Under the pieces are notes generated by a model that worked only from the letters and a program-made list of their open reading frames with translations, ran no database searches and was not told the DNA's origin. 64,000 nt of DNA, from positions 66,037,284 to 66,101,283 of the forward strand of contig NC_090698.1 in NCBI RefSeq assembly GCF_040954835.1, in the 5' to 3' direction. The stretch comes from Lepisosteus oculatus (taxonomy: Eukaryota > Chordata > Actinopteri > Semionotiformes > Lepisosteidae). Position 1 is the stretch's first letter, and each line of letters opens with the position of its first letter. Below, piece after piece: positions 14,120-26,900 of the stretch. The position numbers were made by a program, and so were the translations under genes.

Positions 14120-14690
14120 GAGGGCAGATGAAGTTACATGATTTGTTGGTCTTGTCTGGACAAATCCCTGGTAAGTCTGCTAATAATCACAGAAACAAGC
14201 TCCTACAATAGCAGAGCCTAGATTCAAGTACTACAGCGTGTTTCGAAAAGTCCCCTTTTCACAAGACAATATCAAGTCATGCCAGGGGAGTTCAAACTGA
14301 GCAGGCAGTTCTCGAGGAGAAAAAGGCTACTCAGTGCTCCCCTTTTTTTAAAGGGGAAGCAGTTTGGCCTGGGTTGCAGTTATGTGGGTGCAGACTTTGA
14401 AGGTCAAAGGGGCCCGAGACCCTGGAGTTCAGGGGTCACAACATCTAAAAGAGGCTTAAGACTACGCTGGGGCTGATGAGGGCAGGTGAAGAGGGAGAAG
14501 TGCTTGTTGATCTCGCCTGGACAAATCCCTGGTAAAGCTGCTAATAATCACAGAAACAAGCTCCTACAACAGCAGAGCAATTGGATCTGGGTGTACAGAG
14601 CCCAGATTCAAGTACTACAGAGTGTTCAAAAACTCCTCTTTCCACAAAAAAAAAACAAGTCACTCCCCATGCCTAGACTTTGGACTACAG
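14120..14690 (+). repeat. Local direct duplication
   Basis: A unit of about 150-190 bp occurs twice in direct orientation, at about 14120-14290 and 14480-14690. Both copies contain CTGGACAAATCCCTGGTAA, CTAATAATCACAGAAACAAG and AGATTCAAGTACTACAG. The second copy has about 20 extra bases in the middle. The spacing between equivalent points is about 360 bp. Confidence 0.85.
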
Positions 14691-16589
14691 GGCCTGCACA
14701 GGCTGTGAAGACAACTCGATTCCAAAGTGGGCCTTTTGTTTACAGATACAAAGCTCTACAGTCTCCCCCTGTAGATTCCTGCTGCACCAAAGAGGGCACA
14801 AGGGGGCAAGAATTAAAGAAGAGAGATATGAAAGAAGAAATGGAGGGAAACATTAATTTAGCTGTTCTGGAATGAGGCAAGCCACTGCTCTGCAGAGCAT
14901 TCCACAGTGGAATGTTCTAGAACAAACTAAGAAAAGCAAGAGACAGAGGCACAAAGAATGGGGAAGACCGTAAGCCGTCAGTGTGGACCTTGGCGATGAG
15001 GTATGTTCCAAGCGTCATAATTTGTCTTGTGTACTCAACGGAGAGGAAGTTTTTAGATCAAGTGTGAAACCAAAACTTCAAAAACTTTGTTCATTAGTGC
15101 TTATTTGTTTAAAGAAAAACCTATTCAACAATTATTTCTTGTTATACACCACCCAGTTTGTTGACGCCAGTTCTGTCTTTGCATCTCGACTGACAACAAT
15201 GACCCCTATGTATCCATACAGGGGAGGATTAGGACAGGCAGGTTATACTGACCCACAAATTCTTAAAGCCAATCACTTCACAGGCTCCACCCCCATCCCT
15301 GACTGGACGAAAGGCACAATTCACTACGAGCCTGCATATGACCAGGAAGTTGCAAGGGTTAACTTCAGCCAAGAATGCCCAGGCCAATTGATCCCAATCA
15401 TATTCATGTAAGAACATAAGGAAGGTTTTGAGTAAGAGATGGCCACCTGAACCATTTAGCTTGATTTCAAGCAGGAAATCGATCTGACGATGTTGTCCTG
15501 CCCTTTCCTGATTGGATCCTTGTGTCACTAAGAGGACTGGTCACAGCTGGGAAGTGACAACATTCTGGACTCAATGTGAGACAGCTTGATCCACTTGCAC
15601 AGAAAACGAAACCTTTGCTGGTGAAACTAAACGCTTTTCACATGCACACTTCAGCATTATAGACAACAGGTTATAATAACTCCTGACCATGATCAAGCTT
15701 TGCATCCATCAAAACAAATATATGAAGAATGTGATTGTGTAATTCTAGGAACACACAGATTTTCCTATGTTAGATTTTGTAGCATTGTATTCTCTCAACA
15801 AAGCTAATAGGAACCTAATGAACAAGACAGCTCTTCGAGTTTCTAATCTGTCTTATGTTCTTAAGGAGCAGCAGATCACCAGTTTGATAAATCCAGAGTA
15901 GGTAGTGTCTGTCATATATCTCAGACTGATAGCGTCATGGAGTAACTCTAAAATGCAAAGGTAAGCTGTGCAGATAAGACTGCCTTCCACTCCACATAAC
16001 CATTGTGCTGACGGAGCCTTTGCTGGGCCTGATGTAACCTCAACCAACAGCCTTCAGTGATGGGACTGATGTGTGTCCATACAGAGCAAGAGCTCAAGAA
16101 GCCCAGAGGCCCTCCATCTGCACTCCAGTTTCCACTCATCGCTTTCCATCACATAAAGCAATGAGATAAAGCACAAATTCCACCACATTTGTTGGTTCCG
16201 TCTTTTAATTCTTTGAATCGCTTCTCTGGTATATCCGGGAAAAAAACTCTTTGTACACATGTAATTGTTTTCCTTTTAATCAAATGTGCCCTTTAATGTC
16301 AGTGTAATCATGCGAGTACATCATTTCACATTTAGCTTCAACTTAGCCTCAGAGAAAACTAAATTCACAAAATCTTTAAAATAATGGTTTACTATGAATG
16401 TGGTTTAAAACAATCATGAAGATTTTAAAAACCGCATGCGCTGAGACTTGACATTTGTGTATTAAAATTGAAGGGGTGAACAAAGCTGTGAGAAAAACAA
16501 CCGCATAAAGACAGGAATTCCTAACCAAAAGATAAAGTGGGGACACCTTGTTTATATAATGTTTACATAGTAAAATTATGTTTTTTTAG

Positions 16590-16770
16590 GTTCTCTCTGT
16601 GTTCATGTGGGTTTCCTCCCTGAGTCCAAAGATATACTGGTATGTTAATTGGCTTCTAGGAAAATTAGCCCTGGTGTGAGTGTGTGCACATATGTTTCAA
16701 TGTGTCTACCCTACGATGCACTGACATCCCATCCAGTTTAAATCCTGTCTTGTGCCCGTTGTTTGCTAAT
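16590..16770 (-). repeat. Dispersed fish repeat, copy 2
   Basis: The copy is inverted relative to copy 1 and parallel to the one at 44407-44730: GTGGGTTTCCTCC, GAGTCCAAAGATATACTGG, TTAATTGGCTTCTAGG, GATGCACTGACATCCC and TGCCCGTTGTTTGC in order. Strand is given relative to copy 1. Confidence 0.6.
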
Positions 16771-16993
16771 CTAATAACCAGTTGTCAGATATATTTGTTT
16801 TAGGTCTCAGGTTTTCACCTTGTGTAGTGTTTCATTTCAGTGGAGTATAAAACTGTACAACTGAAAGCCCATGAGGACTCCACACAAAGACAGGAATAGA
16901 CGTCAAACAGCATTTTTAAGTCCAGCTGTGTGGATCCTGAATTGGGATTCTCCAAGGAGATCCACACATTAGTCTGCTGGACAATCTATATCG

Positions 16994-17493
16994 GAGGTTC
17001 TCAGTCCTGGTCCTGGGGGACCCCTGTGCTGGTTTTTGTTCCAACTGGGCCTTTGATCACCAGTGCTAATTAATTAGCAGGCACCAATCTGCTGGCTGCT
17101 TCAGACTTTTTTTTTTTGCACTCAGTTCTTAGTTTCAAAACTACCCTAATTAAAGTGCATTATTTCCAACAACTTCACCACAGAACTGTATTCACTCTTC
17201 TCAGCTTGCTAATTAAAAATTGACTGCCTTATCTGACAGCTCTTATGTGGTGATCAATTGATGATGAACAGACACAGGTGGGAATGACACCGAATCACAC
17301 TCCCGCAGTGTTCTTCCTTGTGCTTAAGTCCAACTGGTTATATTTCAGCTTACACACCTTTACGAGAGTAGTCCTGAAACTCACTAATTAGCACAGTGTA
17401 CATACCAATTACAGATCTCATGCAGCTTTTAAAGAGCAAAAATCAAAAACCGGCAGACAAGGCAACTCCAGAAGCAGGATTGAGAACCACTGA
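16994..17493. mobile_element. Non-autonomous DNA transposon (MITE) with inverted ends
   Basis: The left end reads GGAGGTTCTCAGTCCTGGTC. The right end, read on the other strand, reads AGTGGTTCTCAATCCTGCTT, so imperfect terminal inverted repeats of about 25 bp bound a unit of about 500 bp. It encodes no transposase. I could not identify a clean target-site duplication. The GGTTCTCAATCCTGGTCC type of end is common among fish MITEs; the superfamily is uncertain. Confidence 0.65.
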
Positions 17494-17805
17494 TTCAGGC
17501 ACCAGGGCTAGTCAGGAATCCAATTTGTACTGTTGGCTTTATGAACAAATAAACTCACTTGAAATCACAGCCCTATCAACATTAATAGTACTCCCCGAAT
17601 GAGTTTGTGACAGGCTAAGGAAATTATTAATAGAGTATTAGTTGTGTTGCTCCCTCAAAAGTGTAATTCTTGTTCTTCAAGTTCATGAGATTTGTTTCTA
17701 ACTAGCACATGGGGGGGAGTAATAATTGCTTACCAAAGTGTTACTCAAGCCTGAGACTCAACAAAAACACATTAGCAGCCAACTTGCCTTTGAAAAACAA
17801 TTGAT

Positions 17806-17811
17806 TTTATT
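17806..17811 (-). terminator. TXNL1: TXNL1 polyadenylation signal
   Basis: AATAAA on the minus strand, about 180 bases past the TXNL1 stop codon and the first such hexamer downstream of it. This would give a short 3' UTR of about 200 bases. Longer transcripts using later signals cannot be excluded. Confidence 0.6.
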
Positions 17812-17991
17812 TACAATATCAGCTGGATCACAATAAAAATGTTCAAATGACCTGCCCTAATAGAAGCAGTGAATATACTCTTGGAAAATGGAAGTTAATT
17901 TGAAACAGACCTTTCTGTTTCTATTTAAGCTATCCAGGTAATATTGGCAAAGAGGTCCTTGGAGTAAGTGCAGCAATGTGTCTCTTTGTTT

Positions 17992-20900
17992 TCAGTGACT
18001 TTCTCCTTTCTTGCCGACAACCTATACAGAAAACAAAAGCATGTTGAGAATAAGTTCAACCTGATTTCTCCGCCTGAATGCAGAACATTAACATGTAGGA
18101 TGCACTAGTCTACAAATCTGCTAGGTAAATCTAATTAGCATGTGCAGCCTTATTCATTAATATCTAATTAAACTTCCACCCCCTTGAAATAAAGCTTTCA
18201 AAACACTCAATATAGTCCCATATTATCTCATAAGTAAAAAGTACCAGTTGGAGGTTTACTTATCCTGTAAGAAACACCTAAGAAATGGTATAAATAAGAG
18301 GGACTTTTGTCAAAAAGGCTAACATAACAATATGAAATTAATGTCTCTTTTTACGCTGCCTGAAGACAAAATTAAGTTTGAAAAAACTAACCACAAGTAT
18401 CAAATTTAAGTTGTGTCAATAGAATTGAAACTGTGCTTCAACAGAACAACATCAATCCACGTGTAGGGACACACATTGCCATCTGAGATTATATAAATTC
18501 GAATTCACACATGTTGTAAGAACATTCGTTTTCATATTAAAACAGAATCCATTTTTTTATTCTAGTCGCATAAATTAAATTATGAGGATTTCTTAATCCC
18601 AAAAAAGAAGCATCCAAATAGAAATAACTTCATAAACAGTAACACCACAAAACGTATCATTTTTAAGGGAGTATTTTAAATTACAATTTCAATGCTTGAA
18701 ACGTATGGGAGAAAGAAGCTAAACATCAGCAAAAACTGCAAAGACAAATAAAACATCAAAATGTTAACTGTATCAGCATTCACTCTGGCCCTAGTCAATA
18801 CTTGATGAAAGCACCTCTGGCAGCATTTTTCAGATGCTACTTCAGTTGTGAATTGCAGCTTGTGGATAGGTCTCTACCAACCCTGCACACAGCAAGTTTT
18901 GCCATTCTTCCCTGTAAACTTGATCAAGCTTGGGAATTATTGATGGATAATTTCTATTTTGTGTTGGATTTAAGTCAGGATTTTGACTGGACCACTCAAG
19001 CACGTTCACCTTCCTCTTCTTAAGACACACTAATGTAGCTTTTGCCTTGTGTTCTGAATCATTGGCCTTCTGAAAGGTTAATTTTTCTCCCAGTGACAGG
19101 TCTTTAGTAGACTGAAGCAGGGTTTTCTATAAGACTTTATCAATTTCCCTTCCTAATATTCATATTAATTTCTATTAAACACGTTGGTCACAAGTATCAT
19201 TCACGTTTCCCTGTACGTTACCTTACGTAAAGCACATACAGGGCATGGCTTTGTGTATTTCAGACCACGCATTATTTACACTGTAAGTCTAACACATGCA
19301 TGCTCAATAGATACAACCTGTGCAGTTCACCAGTCCAGCCGGATATAGCCTCACTTGTGTATACACAGTATGAAGTGCTTATCTTTGTTTTGCTGTTTAA
19401 CCAGGCTTTAACACATTCCCTATTGATGAGGTGATCTTACTTCAATCCGAGATAAGGCGATTTTTTTCCTGATTTTACACTGTACACTTCCACGTATAAA
19501 GTCTTCCTACTGGACTGTTACCAAAGTCAATTTAGCCTCGTCCAGTGGCAAAGCATGTGAAGCAGAAGTAGAAAAGTGGCTGCGCTGAGCAAGCATGCTA
19601 TAGAAAGGAAGGTGGCGACACAAGAAATGTGAGCGTCTCCCTTTACAAGTTACATTATTTGAGAGGATTAAATCATGTTAATTTATGAATTCATTCAATT
19701 TAGCAAAACTAAACCAGATAAACAAATATGAATCGGAAAATGAACGAGATAAATATGCACGTACAGCCTAGGGAATTACACAACATGGGCTGTAGCTTAC
19801 CAATTTTTACCTGTACAAGTAGTGTCACTTAAGAAACATGGGATAAAAATTAAGAATAGCACCTACATTTTAATTTTGTTGCAGATTAGCAGTACAGAAG
19901 AAATGTAAATATCACTTTGGCCACAAGAGGGTGTCAAAACCCTGCTTTTTCAACAGCTGGAGGCAACTAAAGAGGCATTGAGGCCCAGTTCTTGAAGTCT
20001 AGAAGGCCTGCTGTCATGCAGACAGTACCAACATGGCTGACTCGAATCCTAGGTGTGACCTCCTGAATCTGCTCCCAGAGAAATTACATCATATATATAA
20101 TCTTCATCACTATCATCATCAGTGGGGAGGAGAACAGAGTAATAAAGTCAGTTGTTAGATGGGGATTATTCAGAGGCCATGATACGTTAAGGCCAGGGGG
20201 AAATTTGGACAGGACACTGGGGTTAAAAGCAGCTTAAAGAACAGCTAACCACATAAATTAAATGAAAAAATGGTGATCACTTACCTGTTCCTCAAATATA
20301 TATTTAAATTGATTCATATCTAAAATAAAGTAGTACATTGAGGTATGCCTACAGCTTGGGGAAAAGTGTGTGTATACAAGACGAAGATCTTAAGGCAGTA
20401 TTTTTGGTCAATGGAAAGGGGGAAATTGGACATTACCATGAGCCCTGCCTCAAGTCTGACTTGACAAAGGCTATAAGGACACGGTGGAAATCCATATGAG
20501 GATGCAAGGAGAGCTACTGGAATTCAATTCAAGCTGCTCAGGTGTGTTTAAATCTCTCTTTAGTATTAAAAGTGCTTAGAGAGCCAGATTCAGATGCTCA
20601 GATAAATGGCTGGCTGTGTGCACAAAAGGAGAGACCCAGTCTGAGTCCACTGATTCCACTACACTGCTTTTACTCTCATCCGGAGAGTCTCAGGTGTGTG
20701 CCCAACTAGAGTGGCGATAGGATAAAATCACCTCATCCCAAACTCAAAATCTGGTAAACTGTCCAAGCTACTTTCTCATTAATTTCCAGCAAACAATGAC
20801 AAAGCTGTGTTTCTCATAACAAACATGCAATCATGCTGTTCCTCACCCGTTTGAAGTCATTCATGTTAGTGGCTTGTACTGGGGTTCCAATAAAAGTTAA

Positions 20901-23900
20901 ATAATTTACTTTCGTTGTTTCTTCATCCCCTTGGTTGGACTTTATAAATAGCTTAAAGGAAAAAAAAGAGTAAGAATTAACAACAAACATGTTTTATGAA
21001 CACCAATCCTATCAGTGCAGTAAAATTGCTTTAAAAAAAAACTTGTTTAAAATGCTACACCATGAAGTACATGCTTAATAGTGGTGATGAAACCATAATC
21101 CTCAAATATTTGTGAAAACTCGAACGCCATAGGTAATGTAATAACATATTTCATTTAACGCGGAACAAATCATGTCTGAACAATATCTGAAACAAAGCAA
21201 AAATATTAATGTTATAATGGCACTGAAAACTGTCCAGGTTTCAGATATTATAGATGGCGCTGTGGAAACAGAAGACCATATGAAAATGCGTTCACAGCGC
21301 TATTAATGAATCCACTTGTAAATACAGCTTACCCTTTTTAATAAAATATCGTTTATAGTGTATATATCCCATTCAAATGTTTCAATTTCCATGTTACTAA
21401 ACCATTTCAATCTAACTTCCTTTATGTTCACACTAAGACCATACAAGTCCCTGCTTCAAGGTGCAACATAAAGTAGTGGTCACATGCTTTGCAGGAGATA
21501 GTCCTGGAATTGATTATGAATGTGAAGACCAATCAATGGTACAGCTCATCATCACAGCTTGCTTAATGCTACAGAAATCAGCAAAAGCAATAGCCTAATG
21601 AGCCACAGCATGGGCATGCCCCTGCTTTACAGTATGCTTAAGACAATTATGTTGATTGCTGCCATATCACTACGTAATGCTTACCGGAACAGAAAGTACT
21701 CGCGCATTAAAAATTATTGGGGGCTATAAGTACTTTGTTGTGCACAGCACTCGTGTTGCAATTCAGTGTAAGAAATAAAGCCTTTACAGTTTCCCTGAAA
21801 TAATACGACTGGGGGAAATCTACAACAAGAAATGCAATGTGATGTAGATGCATTAAGGTTAGGCTTATAGTACTATTTTACCTTAAGGAAGGGTTGATGA
21901 TAAACCCACCTAAGTGTACTTTCTACATAAATGAACAAAAGCTTGTAGGAAAAATAAGTAACACACTTATGTCAGTTATGCCCCAGCTTGTCTTTTTTTT
22001 TGTTTCATAAAAGATGAAAGGGATGCATGCAGCTTTGTTGAAGTATTGAAGTCTCAAACTTTTTTCTGGAGAGTCCAGTATCTTCTGGCTAACATTCAGT
22101 CATTCAGTCTTTATGTAACTGCATAATTCTCATATTTCTATACAGACTCAGAGGTGTTTTATTGAGTATTGTACATTTAATATTTTGAATAATGAATTGT
22201 AAAAGTCCTTACGAAATATACTTCATACGTCTAAGAAAATAATTAGGTTACTTGTTGAATGGACTACTACAAGTTGGAACAAAAACCAGAAGACACCAAA
22301 CGTTTGAGGAATTGAATTTGAACTCCCTGGTTTAGATCAGTCTGACAAAATGAAAGTCTTTTCACTATTACACATAGTCAGCCAATGCAAGTTACTTCCC
22401 ATGTATGTTCATTGATATAGTGAAGTTGTATGATCACTGAGCCCATTAACTTTGGACAGTTAGTTTGTAGGTCATAGAAACCTACTTATAGCTTGTTTAC
22501 AGAGACTTTTCAACAGAATGTTTTAACACTTATTTCTCCGGCATTACATAAAATGTTTATGTCTTCAGTGCCCTTTAATTAGATTAAAAATGAACCTCTT
22601 GTCGCTAAATCGAAGAAAAAAATCAATATACGTGAACTGTCAATATGTGAAGTCACTTAATAAGAGTCTTGGGCAGTTAAGTGTGGCAAGTATGGCTTAT
22701 ATGTATTATATCCCAAACCTATTCTTGACTGGCCTCAGATCTAATGACTGAGAAGGCCTTGACATACAGATAACATCAGTGTCAAGCTCATCAAACCGCT
22801 GGGCGACCACACATGCTCTATAGATGTCATCCTGGACAACACCCTTTCCAGCAGGACAGAAGTGCTGCAACATTGAGTGAAGGTGACCACTCAGTGCCAT
22901 TAAGCAGTGGTCAGCATTAACCCTTCCTAATAAGGGAACGGTTGTACCCAAACCATGCCAGCTACATGTCTTGAAACTCCATTGGTAGAGGCATGGAGAA
23001 GGATGATTCATCAGACCACATCTTATTTCTCCATTACTCAGCAGTCCTTTTCCTGTGCCCTCTGAATCACTGGGCGCACAGACATGCACTTCCAGGTGTG
23101 ATTTGTGCAGTGCAACCGGAATATGGTATTCTGCTCTGTGGAAATCTCGGCAGACCATCATTTGATTAAAGAGGCTGCTCATGTCCTTGGTTGAAATTCG
23201 CAGGCAACTGATCTGCAGTTGTTCTCCTGTTTTGCTATCCACTTCAAAGGAAAGCTCATAATCATAATCCTGGGTCATTCTCCATTTGTTGCCCTTGGAG
23301 TTCCAAGCTGACATCACTTTAGACAAGGTTGCTTGTGAAACATCACCAAGTTGTGCTTTTCTGATCACTGACACTCCTGCAAAATAACCTAACATTCACC
23401 CCTCCTTCAGCGTTACAGAGGTATCTTCTTGTAGCCATAGTTCCAAGCTAACAGACCTGTCCTTCATTTTCATAATAATCCTAAACATGCAGGGACATTA
23501 TTTGCTTAATTAAGGCATAAGCCATACTTGGTTGTAAGCCCTTGTTTTTAACTCGTTTACCCATGTATTTCCATTTGTTGCCCACGTATAACATATGAAT
23601 CCTACACTGTGTGGGAGTGTCTATAAATGCAAAATGTATACCTTCCAAACAAATACAAATGTTTGTCTTAAATTTCCTTTACTGAAGAACCTACGTCTCA
23701 GAATTTAAAATCTGAATGAAATTATCCTGACAATTTCTGTAAATCAGACCGTTTCATCTAAAAAATTTGGAACAAACATTACAATTATCCTTAACAGCTA
23801 TACAAAACAGAAATTCCACTAATGAAACGGCCAGTGAATTTTTTACTTACAGTTACGCTGTTAACGTTCTGAAATTTGACGTAACGCAGCGGTATAATGC

Positions 23901-26900
23901 CCTCTTCCTTCACGTCATCTTCTGTGAGGTCTAGTTTTTGGGTGGCTTCACTTCTTTCAGCATCGTCGAAGTCCATAGAGCGGGGCAGGTTTATGAAGAT
24001 TTTTACACACTTTGGTGCTTGAGCTGTGTGCACAAGCAGAGGAAAGAACAGTGTGTTTCAAAATGCATCCAAAGGTACACTTCCCCAAGAGAAATTTGAC
24101 ACCTGTGTCTGTTAGCTGCAATAACCTGTCTTTGCCACAAAATTGTGCTCCTGTAGCATATACGTTACACATTTCTTATGGCAAGTGGCAGTGATTTTAT
24201 TTATTGAATCTGTTTTGTTGCATTGTATAAAAAAATACAATAGGGATTACTGTCCCACATTAAAGGTTTTGAAAGTAATAGAGAACATTTTCTGATTTAA
24301 ATAGAATACCCATAAGACAGGTATATATGCAGGTAAGCATTTAATGTCATGAATCTTCATTTGGAATTTGTTTTACAAAACATTTCCCCAAACCTGCCTC
24401 TTGAACTAAAAGGTGATCACTGCTTTTCCTTAATATGGAGCTGAGGCATGAACAAGGTTCACTTTTCTGTGAATCTACTGCCTGACAAGTCATTTCCCAG
24501 TTGACAAATCACACTTTGGATCCCAATACAAACACTGGACATTCCCTTTTAATAACTAACTAGTAAAATCTGGTGCCATTTCATTACAGACTTTTGTGCA
24601 TTCTGTAGTTTTATCCAAGTCGTTTTGTGTCGTCCCATATTGCTTAACAACACTGATTATAATTCAGCAGGTTATCCCTAGCCAGGTAGAAATGTTATTT
24701 ACATTCATAGCGCCTTATAAGGCTTTCAAAATCCCTTCTCAGATGAAGGCCATTGTATTATGCCCCTGTGCAGATGTCAATGGTGCAGTACTGCATTCAG
24801 TAATACTGTAACAAGGGAAAGTTAAAGCCAATCGCTGGGGATCAGAATGCCACACGATACAGTACTGTATAGTGTATTAACATTGCCATAGTACAATTTT
24901 GTACAGTAATGTAACAGCAATAATGGGAACTGTGGTAAATGAGTGCGTATAACAGTTCATTCTGGGTTGCGTGCATTTCAGCCTATGTTAGGTTGCACAG
25001 AATATAACCCTTACACACCTCATTGAGTCTCTGTACTGACACATCTATGATGGCACCTATTAATGCACAATGTTCAAAGTGTGCACTCTTCTGCCTTTTT
25101 TTAAGCTGCTGCTCACATTGTGCTATAATAGACTGTACCACATCATGCGGTCATTTGTCAAAGATGGCAACATGGTTTGAGACTTTTACTAACCAAAAGC
25201 CTGATGGCTCGTGCTTGCTCTGCAGTGGTGAACAACTTTTAAAGCACACAGGGAAACTGTGGAAGGTGCTGTCAGCAAATGACTAATACCTGCCACATTC
25301 ATAGCCAAGAAAATGCGACAGCATGATATTCAGTAAAAGTCACTTTCTGAATCCTGCTCAATCTCATAAAAAAGCCTTACCAATTTCAGGGCTGTGAAGT
25401 TTCATTGAAAACAGTTTGACAGGCTGAGTGAAGGCCATCGTAATCAGTAGCTAGAAGCGAAAAGAAAATACGTTATTTTTTCGGTCAGTGACTTTTTTCT
25501 GTGTTGTTTATTTAAACGAAAACTTGTTTTGTTTTGAAAAAATTATGAAGCAGCATATATTTGGGGGATCTGAAATGACGTATTCCACTCTTGCACACTC
25601 CACTGTCTACATATTTTCATTATTTTACATTACTTTAATCAGTTCTGATTTGGGAGTATGACCCAAATGGTCATGGATGGCACACTAGCTAATAAAAACC
25701 ACGTCAGAGAATCTGAAAAATCTATGCATTTCATACTATATCTTAGATGGTCTACAGATATAGTTGTCATATATATAAGGTTACTAAATTCCCTGCTCTG
25801 GATCCAAAGCCATAAAAACCACTATGGCAATGTCCTAGCTGGCACAGTGGTATGCATTCAGATACAAACAGGTATCCCGTGGAGTTTCAGGAAGTCATGC
25901 ATGATGATGAATAAATCATGCTTGTTGTGACCAAACTGCATTGTGTGCTTTTGATTTCATGCCATTTTTACTGCCCAGGTAAAATAGCTCTTTGCATCAA
26001 GAAAGGCTGAGATGGTGTGCTTCTAGGAAAGAATTTAAGTGACAAGATCAAACGGTCAGCAACAGCAACGTAATCCTAATATACACAGAAGGAATAAATT
26101 GATTGTTTAGGTCTTAGCATGGTAGACGGCATTCTGCAATGCATTACAGTAGGAAACATTATACTAGAGATGTAGTACTACAGCTGCAGATTACAACTGT
26201 TGTTCTGACAAGTGATTTCCAATAGTGTGAAAATACATAACTCAAAACATTTCACTTCATTTTTAACATCTCCTATTTCATGAAAGTAGTCCAAGATAAG
26301 TTTAGCGAAACAATTGAGTTAAAAACGCATGACAAGTAAGGCTGGAAAACAGCAGTATTTTTTTATATTTCAGTCAGTCAATGTCAAATGTTTTAACATT
26401 TTAGTCAACACTGTACATGACAAAAGACATTCTTTCATTAAGTGAAAAATATGTAGCCATTTTAAATCTTTAAAAGGAAAAAAGACTAACTGGTGAGAAA
26501 CTTGTTTACCGAAGCCTTTCATTCTGCCTGTTAGATATTCATATACAGAATTCAAAGAGAGTAGACTGGTTTTCGGGAACCAAAAGCCTTCTGTACAGGA
26601 TTCATTAAAAAAAATAATATCACAAAAGTCCACACCTGGTGGTACAGACAAATGAGACAGAACTTATTAGCAGGCGCAGTATAGAAGGTACTTACGAATA
26701 TGGCATTTCTCACAATAGGCGAGAGGCTACTCTTGCATTTCTCCTCTTGAGATGTGATCTCACAGGCGACTTGCATTCTCCCACAATGCCCACAGGAAAT
26801 CCACCCCATGGCAGACCCATGTCCACAGCACACAACATTATGACGTGAACCGCATGAGCTACTGACTCACCTGGTCATCACAGTCCGACTCCAAGAAAGA

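Larger units (their letters stand above)
1..16990. other. Gene-poor AT-rich stretch left of TXNL1
   Basis: I find no exon of a recognisable protein on either strand. The open frames here are short, lack plausible splice context and show no known motif. I looked for WDR7 and ST8SIA3, which lie near TXNL1 in human, and saw no matching peptide. The stretch holds scattered repeats (listed separately), a GC-rich block around 2030-2350 that looks like old transposon DNA, and long AT-rich sequence. It may be intergenic, a long intron, or the 3' UTR of a gene outside the window; the sequence does not decide. Confidence 0.6.

Noticed and set aside
22706-23395. 229-codon minus-strand frame as a host gene
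   Set aside because: Its motifs are those of Tc1 transposase and it is framed by inverted ends inside a TXNL1 intron.
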